Made by a program: the position numbers and the translations under genes
Shown: positions 8,728 through 17,400 of the stretch, piece by piece
Layout: each line of letters begins with the position of its first letter
How positions within the stretch are numbered: the stretch's first letter is position 1
The notes under the pieces: model-generated
What the model was told of the DNA's origin: nothing
Databases searched by the model: none
The model's input: only the letters and a program-made list of their open reading frames with translations
DNA from: Granulicella sp.
GTDB lineage: Bacteria; Acidobacteriota; Terriglobia; Terriglobales; Acidobacteriaceae
Direction of reading: 5' to 3'
Length of the DNA: 64,000 bases
NCBI GenBank assembly: GCA_025408425.1
Contig: JANXYX010000037.1
Span: 26,201-90,200 of the forward strand

Positions 8728-9177
8728 TCAGTTCTTCAAGAAGAAGGCCGCGGGCAAAAGGTTGGTGATGGTTGCTTCGGAGGTGGTGCCGTCGTCGGAG
8801 GGAAAGAAGATGCGGGTGTCGTGGGTACTGAACTCGAAGATGGTTTGGCGGCAGGCCCCGCAGGGCTGGCAGGCTAAGTTGTTGAGATTGGTGACAACGA
8901 TGGCGCGGATGCGGATAGTGGGGCCGTGAAGGCTGACGGCAGCGGCGATGGCGGACTGCTCGGCGCAGGTGGTGAGGCGGAAGGATGCGTTCTCTACATT
9001 GCATCCGGTGACGATGACGTCCGTGTCCGATTCGTTAGCGCTGGCAAGCAGCAGCGCGGCGCCGACGCGGAAGTGACTATAGGGTGCGTAGGCGTTGTGG
9101 GCTACAGCGAGGGCGCGCTTCTGCAACTCCGCGAGTTGTGCCGGGCTTAGGTCATGGGGAGGGTTATTGGTGGGCAT
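8728..9177 (-). CDS. cdd: Cytidine deaminase
   Basis: Zinc-dependent cytidine/deoxycytidine deaminase, 149 residues (homotetrameric short type). The proton-shuttle and first zinc ligand are in TTCAEQSA, the other two ligands in PCGACRQ; the substrate stretch APYSHFRVGAAL and GCNVENASF are also present. It heads a two-gene unit with deoA, with two bases between stop and start: deamination of cytidine to uridine followed by phosphorolysis. Confidence 0.93.
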   Translation of the reverse strand: MPTNNPPHDLSPAQLAELQKRALAVAHNAYAPYSHFRVGAALLLASANESDTDVIVTGCNVENASFRLTTCAEQSAIAAAVSLHGPTIRIRAIVVTNLNNLACQPCGACRQTIFEFSTHDTRIFFPSDDGTTSEATITNLLPAAFFLKN

Positions 9178-9259
9178 GATTTGTGAGGCTATCGGGTGTC
9201 TGACGTGAAGGCAAGAGGGAGAAGCTAATGCAGCGACAGGTTCGCCCGATAAGGGATGT

Positions 9260-11386
9260 GTGGACGAGCTGACTAAGGAATTTATCGCAGAGAGCCAGGA
9301 GGGACTGGACCGGATGGAACGGTGCCTGACTGATCTGGAGCAGCGGCCTGGCGACGGTGAACTGGTGGGAGAGATCTTCCGCGCGGTTCATACGATCAAG
9401 GGGGCGACGGGATTTCTGGGATTCAATCGACTGGAGAAGCTGGCGCATGCGGGAGAGAATCTGCTGGGCGCGCTGCGAGATGGCCGGGTGATGGTGACGG
9501 AGTCCCTGATAAATGGACTGCTGGAACTGATGGATGGACTGCGCAGGATTCTGACGCTGATTGAGAGTACGGGTGGTGAAGGGACGCGGGCGAGCGATGA
9601 CGACAGCAGACTGATCGGATTGCTGGTTGCTCTTAACGAGGCGGGAGTATCTGAGGCTTTGCAAGCTGCTGCCAGTGCTTCGCCAGGAGTGGAACATGTA
9701 GCGGCTGCGATGTCATCTGTGCCTGAATCAGGCGCAAATGATAAGACGCTGCGTATCGATGTTGAGGTTTTGAACCGGATGATGAATCTGGTGGGCGACC
9801 TGGTTTTGACGCGAAATCAGATATTGCGAACCGATACGGTTGCGAGCAACTTTCCGGAGCTGGCGCGGAGGCTGGATGGGATTACGGCCGATCTGCGGGA
9901 GACGGTGATGCAGGCCCGCATGCAGCCTGTGGGGCACCTGTTCAAGAAGTTTCCGCGGATGGTGCGAGACCTGGCTAAGACGTGTGGGCGTGAAGTACGC
10001 CTGGAGTTTACCGGGCAGAATACTGGGCTGGACAAGAGTTTGCTGGAGGCGATCAAGGACCCGCTGACGCATGCGGTGAGGAACGCTGTGGATCACGGGA
10101 TTGAAGCGCCGGTCGACCGCGTGCTGGCGGGTAAGGCGACGGAAGGATGTGTGCGGCTGAAGGCATTCCACCAGAGTGGATCGGTGGTGATTGAGATTGC
10201 CGATGACGGCGCTGGGATCGCGATGGAGAGAGTGAAGGCGAAGGCGGTGGAGCGCCAGTTGGTGACGGTCGAGCAGGCTGCGACGATGACCGAGCGGGAG
10301 GCGCTGCAACTGATTTTTTTGCCAGGGTTCTCGACGGCGGCGGCGGTGACGCATGTGTCGGGCCGTGGGGTTGGAATGGACGTGGTGCGCGCCAACGTCG
10401 AGAAAGTTGGAGGGAGCGTTGAGATCGAGTCTCGCGTGGGATGCGGTACGACGCTGCGACTGAGGGTTCCTCTGACGCTGGCGATTGTTCCGGCGCTGGT
10501 GGTGCGGAGTGGGGGACAGAGCTTCGCGCTACCGCAGAATGCGCTGATGGAACTGGTGTACATTCCCGCGCGGGAGATGGGGACGGCAGTTGAGCGGATT
10601 GGAAGTGCGCAGTTCTATCGATTGCGGGAGAGCTTGTTGCCGATGGTGTGGCTGGACAAACTGATGGGATTTGCGCCAGGAGTTACGGCCGAGAGAGAGG
10701 GACTCTACGTGGCGGTGTTGGAGGCGGAAGGGCGGCGGTACGGTCTGGTGGTAGAGGAGTTGTTGGCGCCGGAGGAGATTGTGGTCAAGCCGCTCTCTGC
10801 GACGCTGCGGGAGATTGGATTGTTCTCTGGCGCTACGGTGCTAGGTAATGGAACCCTGGCGATGATTCTGGATGTAGCCGTGGCAGCGGAGCGGGCAGGC
10901 GTGAAGGCCAGCGAGATTGCTGTTGTGGATGCAGTAGTTGAGAGACATGAGGCAGGCGTCATGGGAGAAGCATCGTTCCTGATCTTCGAGGACCGGCTGG
11001 GCGAGCGAAGTGCGCTGCCCTTGAATGCGGTGGTACGGATCGAAAGCGTACCGCTGGCGCAGATTGAATATGCGAGCGGGCGGCGGCTACTGCAGTATCG
11101 CGGGGAGACGCTTCCGCTAAGAGACGAAGGTGGGGTAATCGAGGAGCTTAGGGCTGCAGATGAAGTGGGTGGTGCAGCCGTGGCGACGATCTTGATCTGT
11201 GCTGGAGGTGCGGATGGGATGCATACGACGGGCCGGGTGGTGAGACGGGTTCTGGATGTGTCAGCGGGTAGATTGCTGGACGATACGATGGCGTCCGAGG
11301 GTGCGCGATTGGCGCTGGTGGGCGAAAGGTTGACGACGGTGTCCTACGAAGTTGATGGCGGGGTTGTGTGGGGAGAGGTGGCGTGA
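9260..11386 (+). CDS. cheA: Chemotaxis histidine kinase CheA (two CheW-like domains, no P2)
   Basis: Sensor kinase of a chemosensory array, 708 residues. Domains in order: Hpt/P1 (1-115) with phospho-accepting His44 in AVHTIKGATGF; a short linker (about 115-160) too small for a normal P2 CheY-binding domain; P3 dimerisation from about 165 (LNRMMNLVGDLVLTRNQ); P4 ATPase with HAVRNAVDHGIE (N box), DDGAGI (G1), PGFSTA and GRGVGMDVV (G2); then a CheW-like P5 domain (about 405-560). About 140 further residues at the C-terminus (ALPLNAVVRIESVP onward) look like a second CheW-like domain. The GTG start at 9260 has AAGGG seven bases upstream. It opens the cheAWYBR unit and its stop overlaps the cheW start. 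Confidence 0.9.
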   Translation: MDELTKEFIAESQEGLDRMERCLTDLEQRPGDGELVGEIFRAVHTIKGATGFLGFNRLEKLAHAGENLLGALRDGRVMVTESLINGLLELMDGLRRILTLIESTGGEGTRASDDDSRLIGLLVALNEAGVSEALQAAASASPGVEHVAAAMSSVPESGANDKTLRIDVEVLNRMMNLVGDLVLTRNQILRTDTVASNFPELARRLDGITADLRETVMQARMQPVGHLFKKFPRMVRDLAKTCGREVRLEFTGQNTGLDKSLLEAIKDPLTHAVRNAVDHGIEAPVDRVLAGKATEGCVRLKAFHQSGSVVIEIADDGAGIAMERVKAKAVERQLVTVEQAATMTEREALQLIFLPGFSTAAAVTHVSGRGVGMDVVRANVEKVGGSVEIESRVGCGTTLRLRVPLTLAIVPALVVRSGGQSFALPQNALMELVYIPAREMGTAVERIGSAQFYRLRESLLPMVWLDKLMGFAPGVTAEREGLYVAVLEAEGRRYGLVVEELLAPEEIVVKPLSATLREIGLFSGATVLGNGTLAMILDVAVAAERAGVKASEIAVVDAVVERHEAGVMGEASFLIFEDRLGERSALPLNAVVRIESVPLAQIEYASGRRLLQYRGETLPLRDEGGVIEELRAADEVGGAAVATILICAGGADGMHTTGRVVRRVLDVSAGRLLDDTMASEGARLALVGERLTTVSYEVDGGVVWGEVA

Positions 11387-11886
11387 TGTCGCTGGCCGGA
11401 ATCGCACAGGAGAGCGCAGATGAGATGGACTCGTTGTGTTCGTTTCAGACGGGGGATGAGTGGTTTGGTATCGACACAAGAAAGATTCGAGAGGTATTGG
11501 GAGAGCTTGAGGTGCAACGCGTTCCAATGGCACCGGCGTTTATTGCAGGAGTGATTCCGAACCGCGGAGATGTGCTGACGACGCTGAACTTCAGGGCGTT
11601 GCTTGGGCTGCCGGAACGTGAGGGACAGCACCCGGTACTGGTGCTGGAGGATGAGGAGCAAGGCGAGCGATTTGGGCTGATGGTAGACGCCGTGGGCGGC
11701 GTGGTGACGGTGAGAGGACGCATGCTTGAGCAGAACCCGAGCACGTTGGCGTACCGTGGCAAGGCCCTATTTGATGGTGTGTACAAGATGCCAATGGGTC
11801 TATTGATCCGTATTGAGCCAAGTAAGTTGCGACCTATGCGGTTGGCTGAGATCGGGCTGCTTCGATCGAGCAGTAGAGGGGAGTAG
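11386..11886 (+). CDS. cheW: CheW chemotaxis coupling protein
   Basis: Scaffold that links receptors to CheA; 166 residues from the ATG at 11386, which shares a base with the cheA stop (TGATG). A single CheW domain is visible: LCSFQTGDEWFGIDTRKIREVL at the N-terminus, the VIPNRGDVLTTLNFRALLGLP loop that contacts receptor and kinase, and FGLMVDAVGGVV. An upstream in-frame GTG at 11368 lies within cheA and is less likely. Expression should be coupled to cheA. Confidence 0.88.
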   Translation: MSLAGIAQESADEMDSLCSFQTGDEWFGIDTRKIREVLGELEVQRVPMAPAFIAGVIPNRGDVLTTLNFRALLGLPEREGQHPVLVLEDEEQGERFGLMVDAVGGVVTVRGRMLEQNPSTLAYRGKALFDGVYKMPMGLLIRIEPSKLRPMRLAEIGLLRSSSRGE

Positions 11887-11888
11887 AG

Positions 11889-12263
11889 ATGCGAGTACTG
11901 ATTGTGGATGACTCAAGTTTTATACGGGAGTATGTCCGGCTGCTGCTGCAGCCGATGGGTGTGGTGTGCGAAGAGGCCGGGAATGGACGGGATGCGCTGC
12001 GTATCGTGAGCACGGAGGCCGGGTTCGACTTGATGCTCCTGGATCTGAATATGCCGGTGATGAACGGGCTGGAGTGCGTGAAAGAGCTGCGGGAGGCCAG
12101 GCTAAGTCCTGCGACGAAAGTGATGATGGTGACGACGGAGGCGGACAACTACTTTATCTGCAAGGCACTGGAATATGGAGCAGACGAGTTTCTGATGAAG
12201 CCGTTTACGCCGGAGAGCCTGCGAGAAAAGATGTGCATGCTGGGGTTTACGGTTGCGGCTTGA
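11889..12263 (+). CDS. cheY: CheY-like single-domain response regulator
   Basis: Receiver-only protein of 124 residues. Acidic pair Asp7-Asp8 (LIVDDSS), phosphorylation site Asp52 (LLLDLNMP), the switch Thr in VMMVTTEA and the invariant Lys in FLMKPF are all present. It starts two bases after cheW with an AGAGGGGAG ribosome-binding site. In this operon it is the natural phosphoryl acceptor from CheA. Whether it drives a flagellar motor, twitching pili or something else cannot be told, since no motility genes are in the window. Confidence 0.88.
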   Translation: MRVLIVDDSSFIREYVRLLLQPMGVVCEEAGNGRDALRIVSTEAGFDLMLLDLNMPVMNGLECVKELREARLSPATKVMMVTTEADNYFICKALEYGADEFLMKPFTPESLREKMCMLGFTVAA

Positions 12264-12288
12264 GAGCAACATGAAAGGAACAGCCAGT

Positions 12289-13539
12289 ATGGCTTTAGTA
12301 TGCCAGCGTCGATTGCGGATTTTAGTGGCGGATGATTCCGCGGTGATGCGTGGGATTATGCGCACGCTGTTTCTGACTCATGCGGAGAATGTCCGCAGCG
12401 AACTGCCGGCCATGGAGCTGTGTGGTTTGGCGCGAGATGGCGTGGAGTGCCTGGAGGCAGTGCGGGAGTTGCAGCCGGATGTGTTGTTGCTGGACCTCGA
12501 AATGCCGAGAATGCATGGGTTGGATGTGCTGGACCGATTGAGGCACGAGAGTCCGCAGCTGCCAGTGATTATGTGCAGCGCCTATACAGAGCATGGCGCA
12601 AGATCGACGCTGCGTGCACTGGCGCGCGGGGCCTCCGACTATGTGACGAAACCAAGCGAGCAGAGCGACTTTGGCACGTCACTGAAGACGCTGTCTGAGC
12701 AGCTATTGCCGAAGGTAGCGGCGCTGGCGAATGGGAGGCAGGGCGCGGCGAAACGAGTTGCTGCGGCTCCTGAACTGGACAAGTTAAAGATCGATGAGAG
12801 TGTCAGGATGCGTGTGGGATCGGAATGTGGACCCGGACGAACACGGATTGAAGTGATTGTGATTGGAGTCTCGACGGGTGGGCCATCTGCGCTGGAACTG
12901 CTGCTGCCGAGACTTCCCGCTGATCTGCCAGTGCCGGTACTGATTGTGCAGCACATGCCGAAGCTATTTACGGGGGCGTTGGCGGAGCGGCTCGACCAGA
13001 GTTGCTCCTTGCGGGTGAAAGAGGCGTATGAGGGAGCGGTGCTGGGGCCTGGCACAGTTTGGCTGGCGCCGGGCGACACGCACATGGAGGTGGGGCAGGG
13101 AGCGGCAGATATGGTTTCTGCTGGGATGGTTCAGGTTCGACTGCATCGAGACGCACCGGTGAATTATTGCAGGCCGTCGGTGGACCAACTCTTTCATTCT
13201 GCGGTGAGAGTCTATGGCCCGGGGACGCTAGCGCTGGTGATGACGGGGATGGGGGCAGATGGGTTGGCAGGTGCACGGGCGGTGCATGAGGCGGGTGGTG
13301 TGGTGTTGACACAGGATGAAGACAGTTCTGTGGTTTGGGGGATGCCGGGGCGGGTAACGCAGGCGGGTATTGCCCATGCGATGCTGCCGTTGTTGTCGCT
13401 GGCGGATGAGTTGACGGCGCGGGTACGAGTGGGGCGCATCGGCCACCGGATGCCGGAGTCGTGGTCGAGCCTAAACGTCCATCAGAGGGCGGGAGTTAAT
13501 GGACTGAAAAGATCGGGGGGTGCAGATGGCTTGCTCTGA
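12289..13539 (+). CDS. cheB: CheB receptor methylesterase / deamidase
   Basis: Adaptation enzyme that demethylates or deamidates receptor glutamates. It is 416 residues from the ATG at 12289, chosen because AAAGGA lies eight bases upstream; the frame is open from 12253 but that would overlap cheY. The N-terminal receiver carries VADDS and the phosphorylated Asp69 in LLLDLEMP. The C-terminal methylesterase shows the catalytic Ser in GVSTGGPSALE, His in VQHMPKLFTGALAERLD and Asp in MTGMGADGLAGA. Its 3' end overlaps cheR by 14 bp. Confidence 0.9.
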   Translation: MALVCQRRLRILVADDSAVMRGIMRTLFLTHAENVRSELPAMELCGLARDGVECLEAVRELQPDVLLLDLEMPRMHGLDVLDRLRHESPQLPVIMCSAYTEHGARSTLRALARGASDYVTKPSEQSDFGTSLKTLSEQLLPKVAALANGRQGAAKRVAAAPELDKLKIDESVRMRVGSECGPGRTRIEVIVIGVSTGGPSALELLLPRLPADLPVPVLIVQHMPKLFTGALAERLDQSCSLRVKEAYEGAVLGPGTVWLAPGDTHMEVGQGAADMVSAGMVQVRLHRDAPVNYCRPSVDQLFHSAVRVYGPGTLALVMTGMGADGLAGARAVHEAGGVVLTQDEDSSVVWGMPGRVTQAGIAHAMLPLLSLADELTARVRVGRIGHRMPESWSSLNVHQRAGVNGLKRSGGADGLL

Positions 13540-14353
13540 GACGGATTATGGATACCTGCGTGAGCTTGTGATGCGGCAATCGTCGAACCTGATTGATCCG
13601 TCGCGCAACACGTTGTTCGATGCACGACTTGCGCCGATGGTACGTCAGGCAGGGGCATCAAATCTGAAGGACTTAGTGAGTCTTCTGAAGGACGACAAGC
13701 AGCCGCAACTCCATCGTGCGGTGGCCGAGGCGATGATGATCAATGAGACGAGTTTCTTTCGGGACAAGCCATCCTTTGAAATTTTGCGAGAGACAATACT
13801 TCCGCAACTGATTGCTCGTCGTGTGGAGGAGCGGAGGTTGAGGATATGGAGTGCGGCGAGTTCGACCGGGCAGGAGGCATACAGCCTGGCGATGCTGATT
13901 TGCGAGCATTTTCCGGAGCTTGCGCAGTGGGATGTGAAGATCATTGGAACTGATCTATCGAGACCTGTGATTGAGTCGGCGAAGGCCGCCCGTTATCGCA
14001 GAATGGAGGTTAACCGAGGACTTCCAGCGCGGATGCTGGTGAAGTATTTTGTTCGTGACGGCGAGGAGTGGGAGGTGATCCTGCAGGTGCGCAGGATGTG
14101 TGAGTTCCAGCATGCCAATTTGTGCGCTCCTCTGCCGAAGCTGCCATTGTTCGATTTGGTGCTGTTGCGGAACGTGCTGTTGTATTTTGGATGTTCAGAC
14201 CGGAGCCGGGTGTTTAGCGAGGTGCATCGGCAGATGGAGCCGGAGGGGTACCTGATGTTGGGGAATGCAGAGCAGGCGGAGGATTCGACAACTCTGTTTG
14301 AAGTGGAGTTTGCTTCGGGAAGTTATGTTTACCGGCCTGCAAATGGGTCGTAA
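13526..14353 (+). CDS. cheR: CheR receptor methyltransferase
   Basis: SAM-dependent glutamate methyltransferase for chemoreceptors, 275 residues. The family block MINETSFFRD is followed by the SAM-binding SAASSTGQEAYSLAM (the usual GCSTGEEPYSLAM), IIGTDLS, and the catalytic-domain RNVLLYF. No C-terminal TPR extension is present. The start at 13526 is preceded by a G-rich ribosome-binding site and lies inside the end of cheB, so the adaptation pair is translationally coupled. It is the last gene of the chemosensory unit; the Lhr helicase gene starts 76 bases later. Confidence 0.9.
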   Translation: MACSETDYGYLRELVMRQSSNLIDPSRNTLFDARLAPMVRQAGASNLKDLVSLLKDDKQPQLHRAVAEAMMINETSFFRDKPSFEILRETILPQLIARRVEERRLRIWSAASSTGQEAYSLAMLICEHFPELAQWDVKIIGTDLSRPVIESAKAARYRRMEVNRGLPARMLVKYFVRDGEEWEVILQVRRMCEFQHANLCAPLPKLPLFDLVLLRNVLLYFGCSDRSRVFSEVHRQMEPEGYLMLGNAEQAEDSTTLFEVEFASGSYVYRPANGS

Positions 14354-14429
14354 GTGGTTGATGTAGCGAATGACGAGACGTGGGTGGATGTATCAAAATT
14401 CACGGTGGCAGGTATGCTGCTGAGAGTAC

Positions 14430-17400
14430 GTGCGAACTATGCCCCGGACGCAATTGACGACTCTATCGAACCCGAAGAAAAAGACGAAGAAGATTGCGGA
14501 AGAAGTGCGGCCTCTGGAGGTTGAGAGGGAACGGTCCAAGGCTTCGCTCGAGCTGTTTCATCCGATCACAGCGAAGTGGTTCAGGGAAGTGTTTGACGGG
14601 CCAACGGCTCCGCAGGTGGAGGGGTGGCCGGCAATTGCACGGGGCGAGTCGACGCTGATTCTGGCACCGACGGGCACGGGCAAGACGCTAACGGCGTTTT
14701 TGTGGTGTCTCGACAAATTGATGATGCGGACGCCTGCGGATGCGGTGCGCGGGTGCCGTGTGGTTTATTTGTCGCCGCTTAAGGCGCTGGCGGTGGACGT
14801 GGAGCGGAATCTGCGGTCTCCGTTGGCAGGAATTGCGAATATGGCGCAGCGGCAAGGCGTCGATGTCCGGATGCCGGAGATCAGTGTGCGGACTGGGGAT
14901 ACTTCGCCGAAGGAGCGGGCGCGGTTTGCGCGGCATCCTGGGGACATTCTGATTACGACGCCGGAGTCTCTGTATCTGCTGCTGACGAGTGAGGCGGGGG
15001 AGAGGTTGCGGTCGGTCGAGACGGTGATCGTGGACGAGATTCATGCGCTGGTGCCTAGCAAGCGTGGAGCGCATCTGGCGCTGTCTCTAGAACGGCTGGA
15101 GGCGCTGGCGGGGCGGCGGATTCAGCGGATTGGATTGTCGGCTACGCAGCGGCCGCTGGAGGAGGTGGCACGGTTTCTGGGTGGAGCGGAGGCAGTGGGG
15201 GAGAAAAACGTAGCTAAAACTGTTACATATATGGCGCGGGCGGACGAGGTGGATGCGGAGATTGATAGCATCCTGACGGAGGTGGCTGGGGAGGAGTCGC
15301 TACAGGTCGAGACCGATGCTCCGCGGTATCGGCCGGTGACGGTGGTGAATGCGGGGGCGAAGAAGGTACTGGAGCTGAGGGTAGAGGTTCCGGTGGAGGA
15401 CATGGCGCGGCTGGGTGCGATTGACGAGCAGACGAGCGGGCCGGCGAGCCAAGGGCCGAAGCGGACTTCGATCTGGCAGAGTATTCATCCAAGGTTGCTG
15501 GAGATTATCCGCGAGCGGACTTCGACGCTGATATTTGTAAATGCTCGGCGTGTGGCGGAGCGGCTGGCGGGTGCGTTGAATGAACTGGCCGGTGAACCGA
15601 TTGCGAGGGCGCACCATGGTTCGCTGGCAGCCACGCAGCGGACGGAGATTGAAGAGCTGCTGAAGGCAGGGAAGATCAAGGCATTGGTGGCGACGAGTTC
15701 ACTGGAGTTGGGGATCGATATGGTGGCGATCGATCTGGTGATTCAGATTGAAGCTCCGCCAAGCGTAGCGAGTGGAATGCAGCGGATCGGGCGGGCGGGG
15801 CACCAGGTGGGAGCGCCTTCGTGCGGGATTATTTTTCCGAAGTATCGGGCGGATCTGATTGCGTGTGCAGCGGTGACGCGGGCGATGCACGAGGGTCATG
15901 TGGAGTCGACACGGTTTCTGCGGAATCCGCTGGACGTGCTGGCTCAGCAGGTGGTGGCGGTGATTGCGCATCCGCCGCTGAGTGTCGCGGATGCGGAGTT
16001 GAGGCGGAAGCATGCGACGGATGAAGAGGGGAGTCCGGGGATTTCGTACGAGGCATTGTTTGGGCTGGTGCGAGGGGCAGCGCCGTTTGCGGGGTTGGGG
16101 CGAGGGATGTTTGATGGGGTGCTGGATATGCTGGCGGGGCGGTATCCGTCGGACGAGTTTGCGGAGTTGCGACCTAGGATTACGTGGGACCGCACGAAGA
16201 ACTGGATTACGCCGCGGCAGGGGGTGAAGCGGATTGCGATTCTGAATGGCGGGACGATTCCTGATCGCGGGCTGTATGGGGTTTTTCTGGCGGGGTTGCA
16301 CAACAAGCCGGTGCGGGTGGGTGAGTTGGATGAAGAGATGGTGTTTGAGAGCCGGACGGGAGACACCTTTATTCTGGGGGCCTCGACGTGGCGGATTGAT
16401 GAGATTACACATGACCGGGTGCTGGTGACGCCGGCTCCGGGTGAGGCGGGGAAGATGCCGTTCTGGCATGGGGACCAGGCGGGGAGGCCGCTGGAGTTTG
16501 GGCGGCGGATTGGTGCGCTGGTGCGGGAGTTGCGCGAAGTGCCGCGGAATGTGGCAGTTACGCGGCTGGTGTTAGAGCATGACCTCCAGGAAGGGGCGGC
16601 GGAGAATTTGTTGCGGTATCTGGCGGACCAGGAGCTGGCTACGGTGGTGGTTCCGGATGACCGGAATGTTGTAATTGAACGGGTTAGGGATGAGTTGGGA
16701 GATTGGCGGGTGTGTGTGTTGACGCCGTTTGGGAGCAGGATTCATGCTCCGTGGGCGATGGCGATTACGGCAAAACTGCGTGCAAATCGTGGACACGATG
16801 TGGAGACTATGTGGTCAGAAGATGGCTTTGTGCTGCGTTTTCCAGAGACTGATGAACCGCCTGATGTGGAAGCGCTGATGCTGGAGCCGGAGGAGGCGGC
16901 GGAGTTGGTACTGCAGCAGTTGGGGGCGACGGCGCTGTTCGCGGCGAAGTTTCGAGAGAGTGCTTCGCGGGCTTTGTTGCTGCCGAGGAGGAGGGCGGAT
17001 GGGAGGACTCCGCTGTGGCAGCAGAGGAAGCGGGCGTATGACTTGTTGAGTGTGGCGAGCCGGTATGCGAGCTTTCCGATTTTGCTGGAGGCCTATCGCG
17101 AGTGTTTGCGGGATGTGTTCGATATGCCGGCGCTGATGGAGACTTTGCGTGCGATTGGGAACAAAAGTTTGCAGGTGCATACGGTGGATTCGCGGACGCC
17201 GAGTCCATTTGCGAGCGCACTGCTGTTCAGCTATGTGGCGAACTATATCTACGACGGGGATGCACCGCTGGCGGAGAGACGGGCGCAGGCGTTGTCGATC
17301 GATCAGGACCAGTTGCGGGAGTTGATGGGGGATGCGGATCTTCGCGAGCTGCTGGATATCAATGCGATCGAGGAGACGGAGGAGCAACTGCAGTGCGTGG

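Noticed and set aside
8726..9004. Upstream extension of the deoA frame
   Set aside because: It lies wholly inside cdd in another frame and has no family similarity; the ATG at 8725 fits the family and gene spacing.
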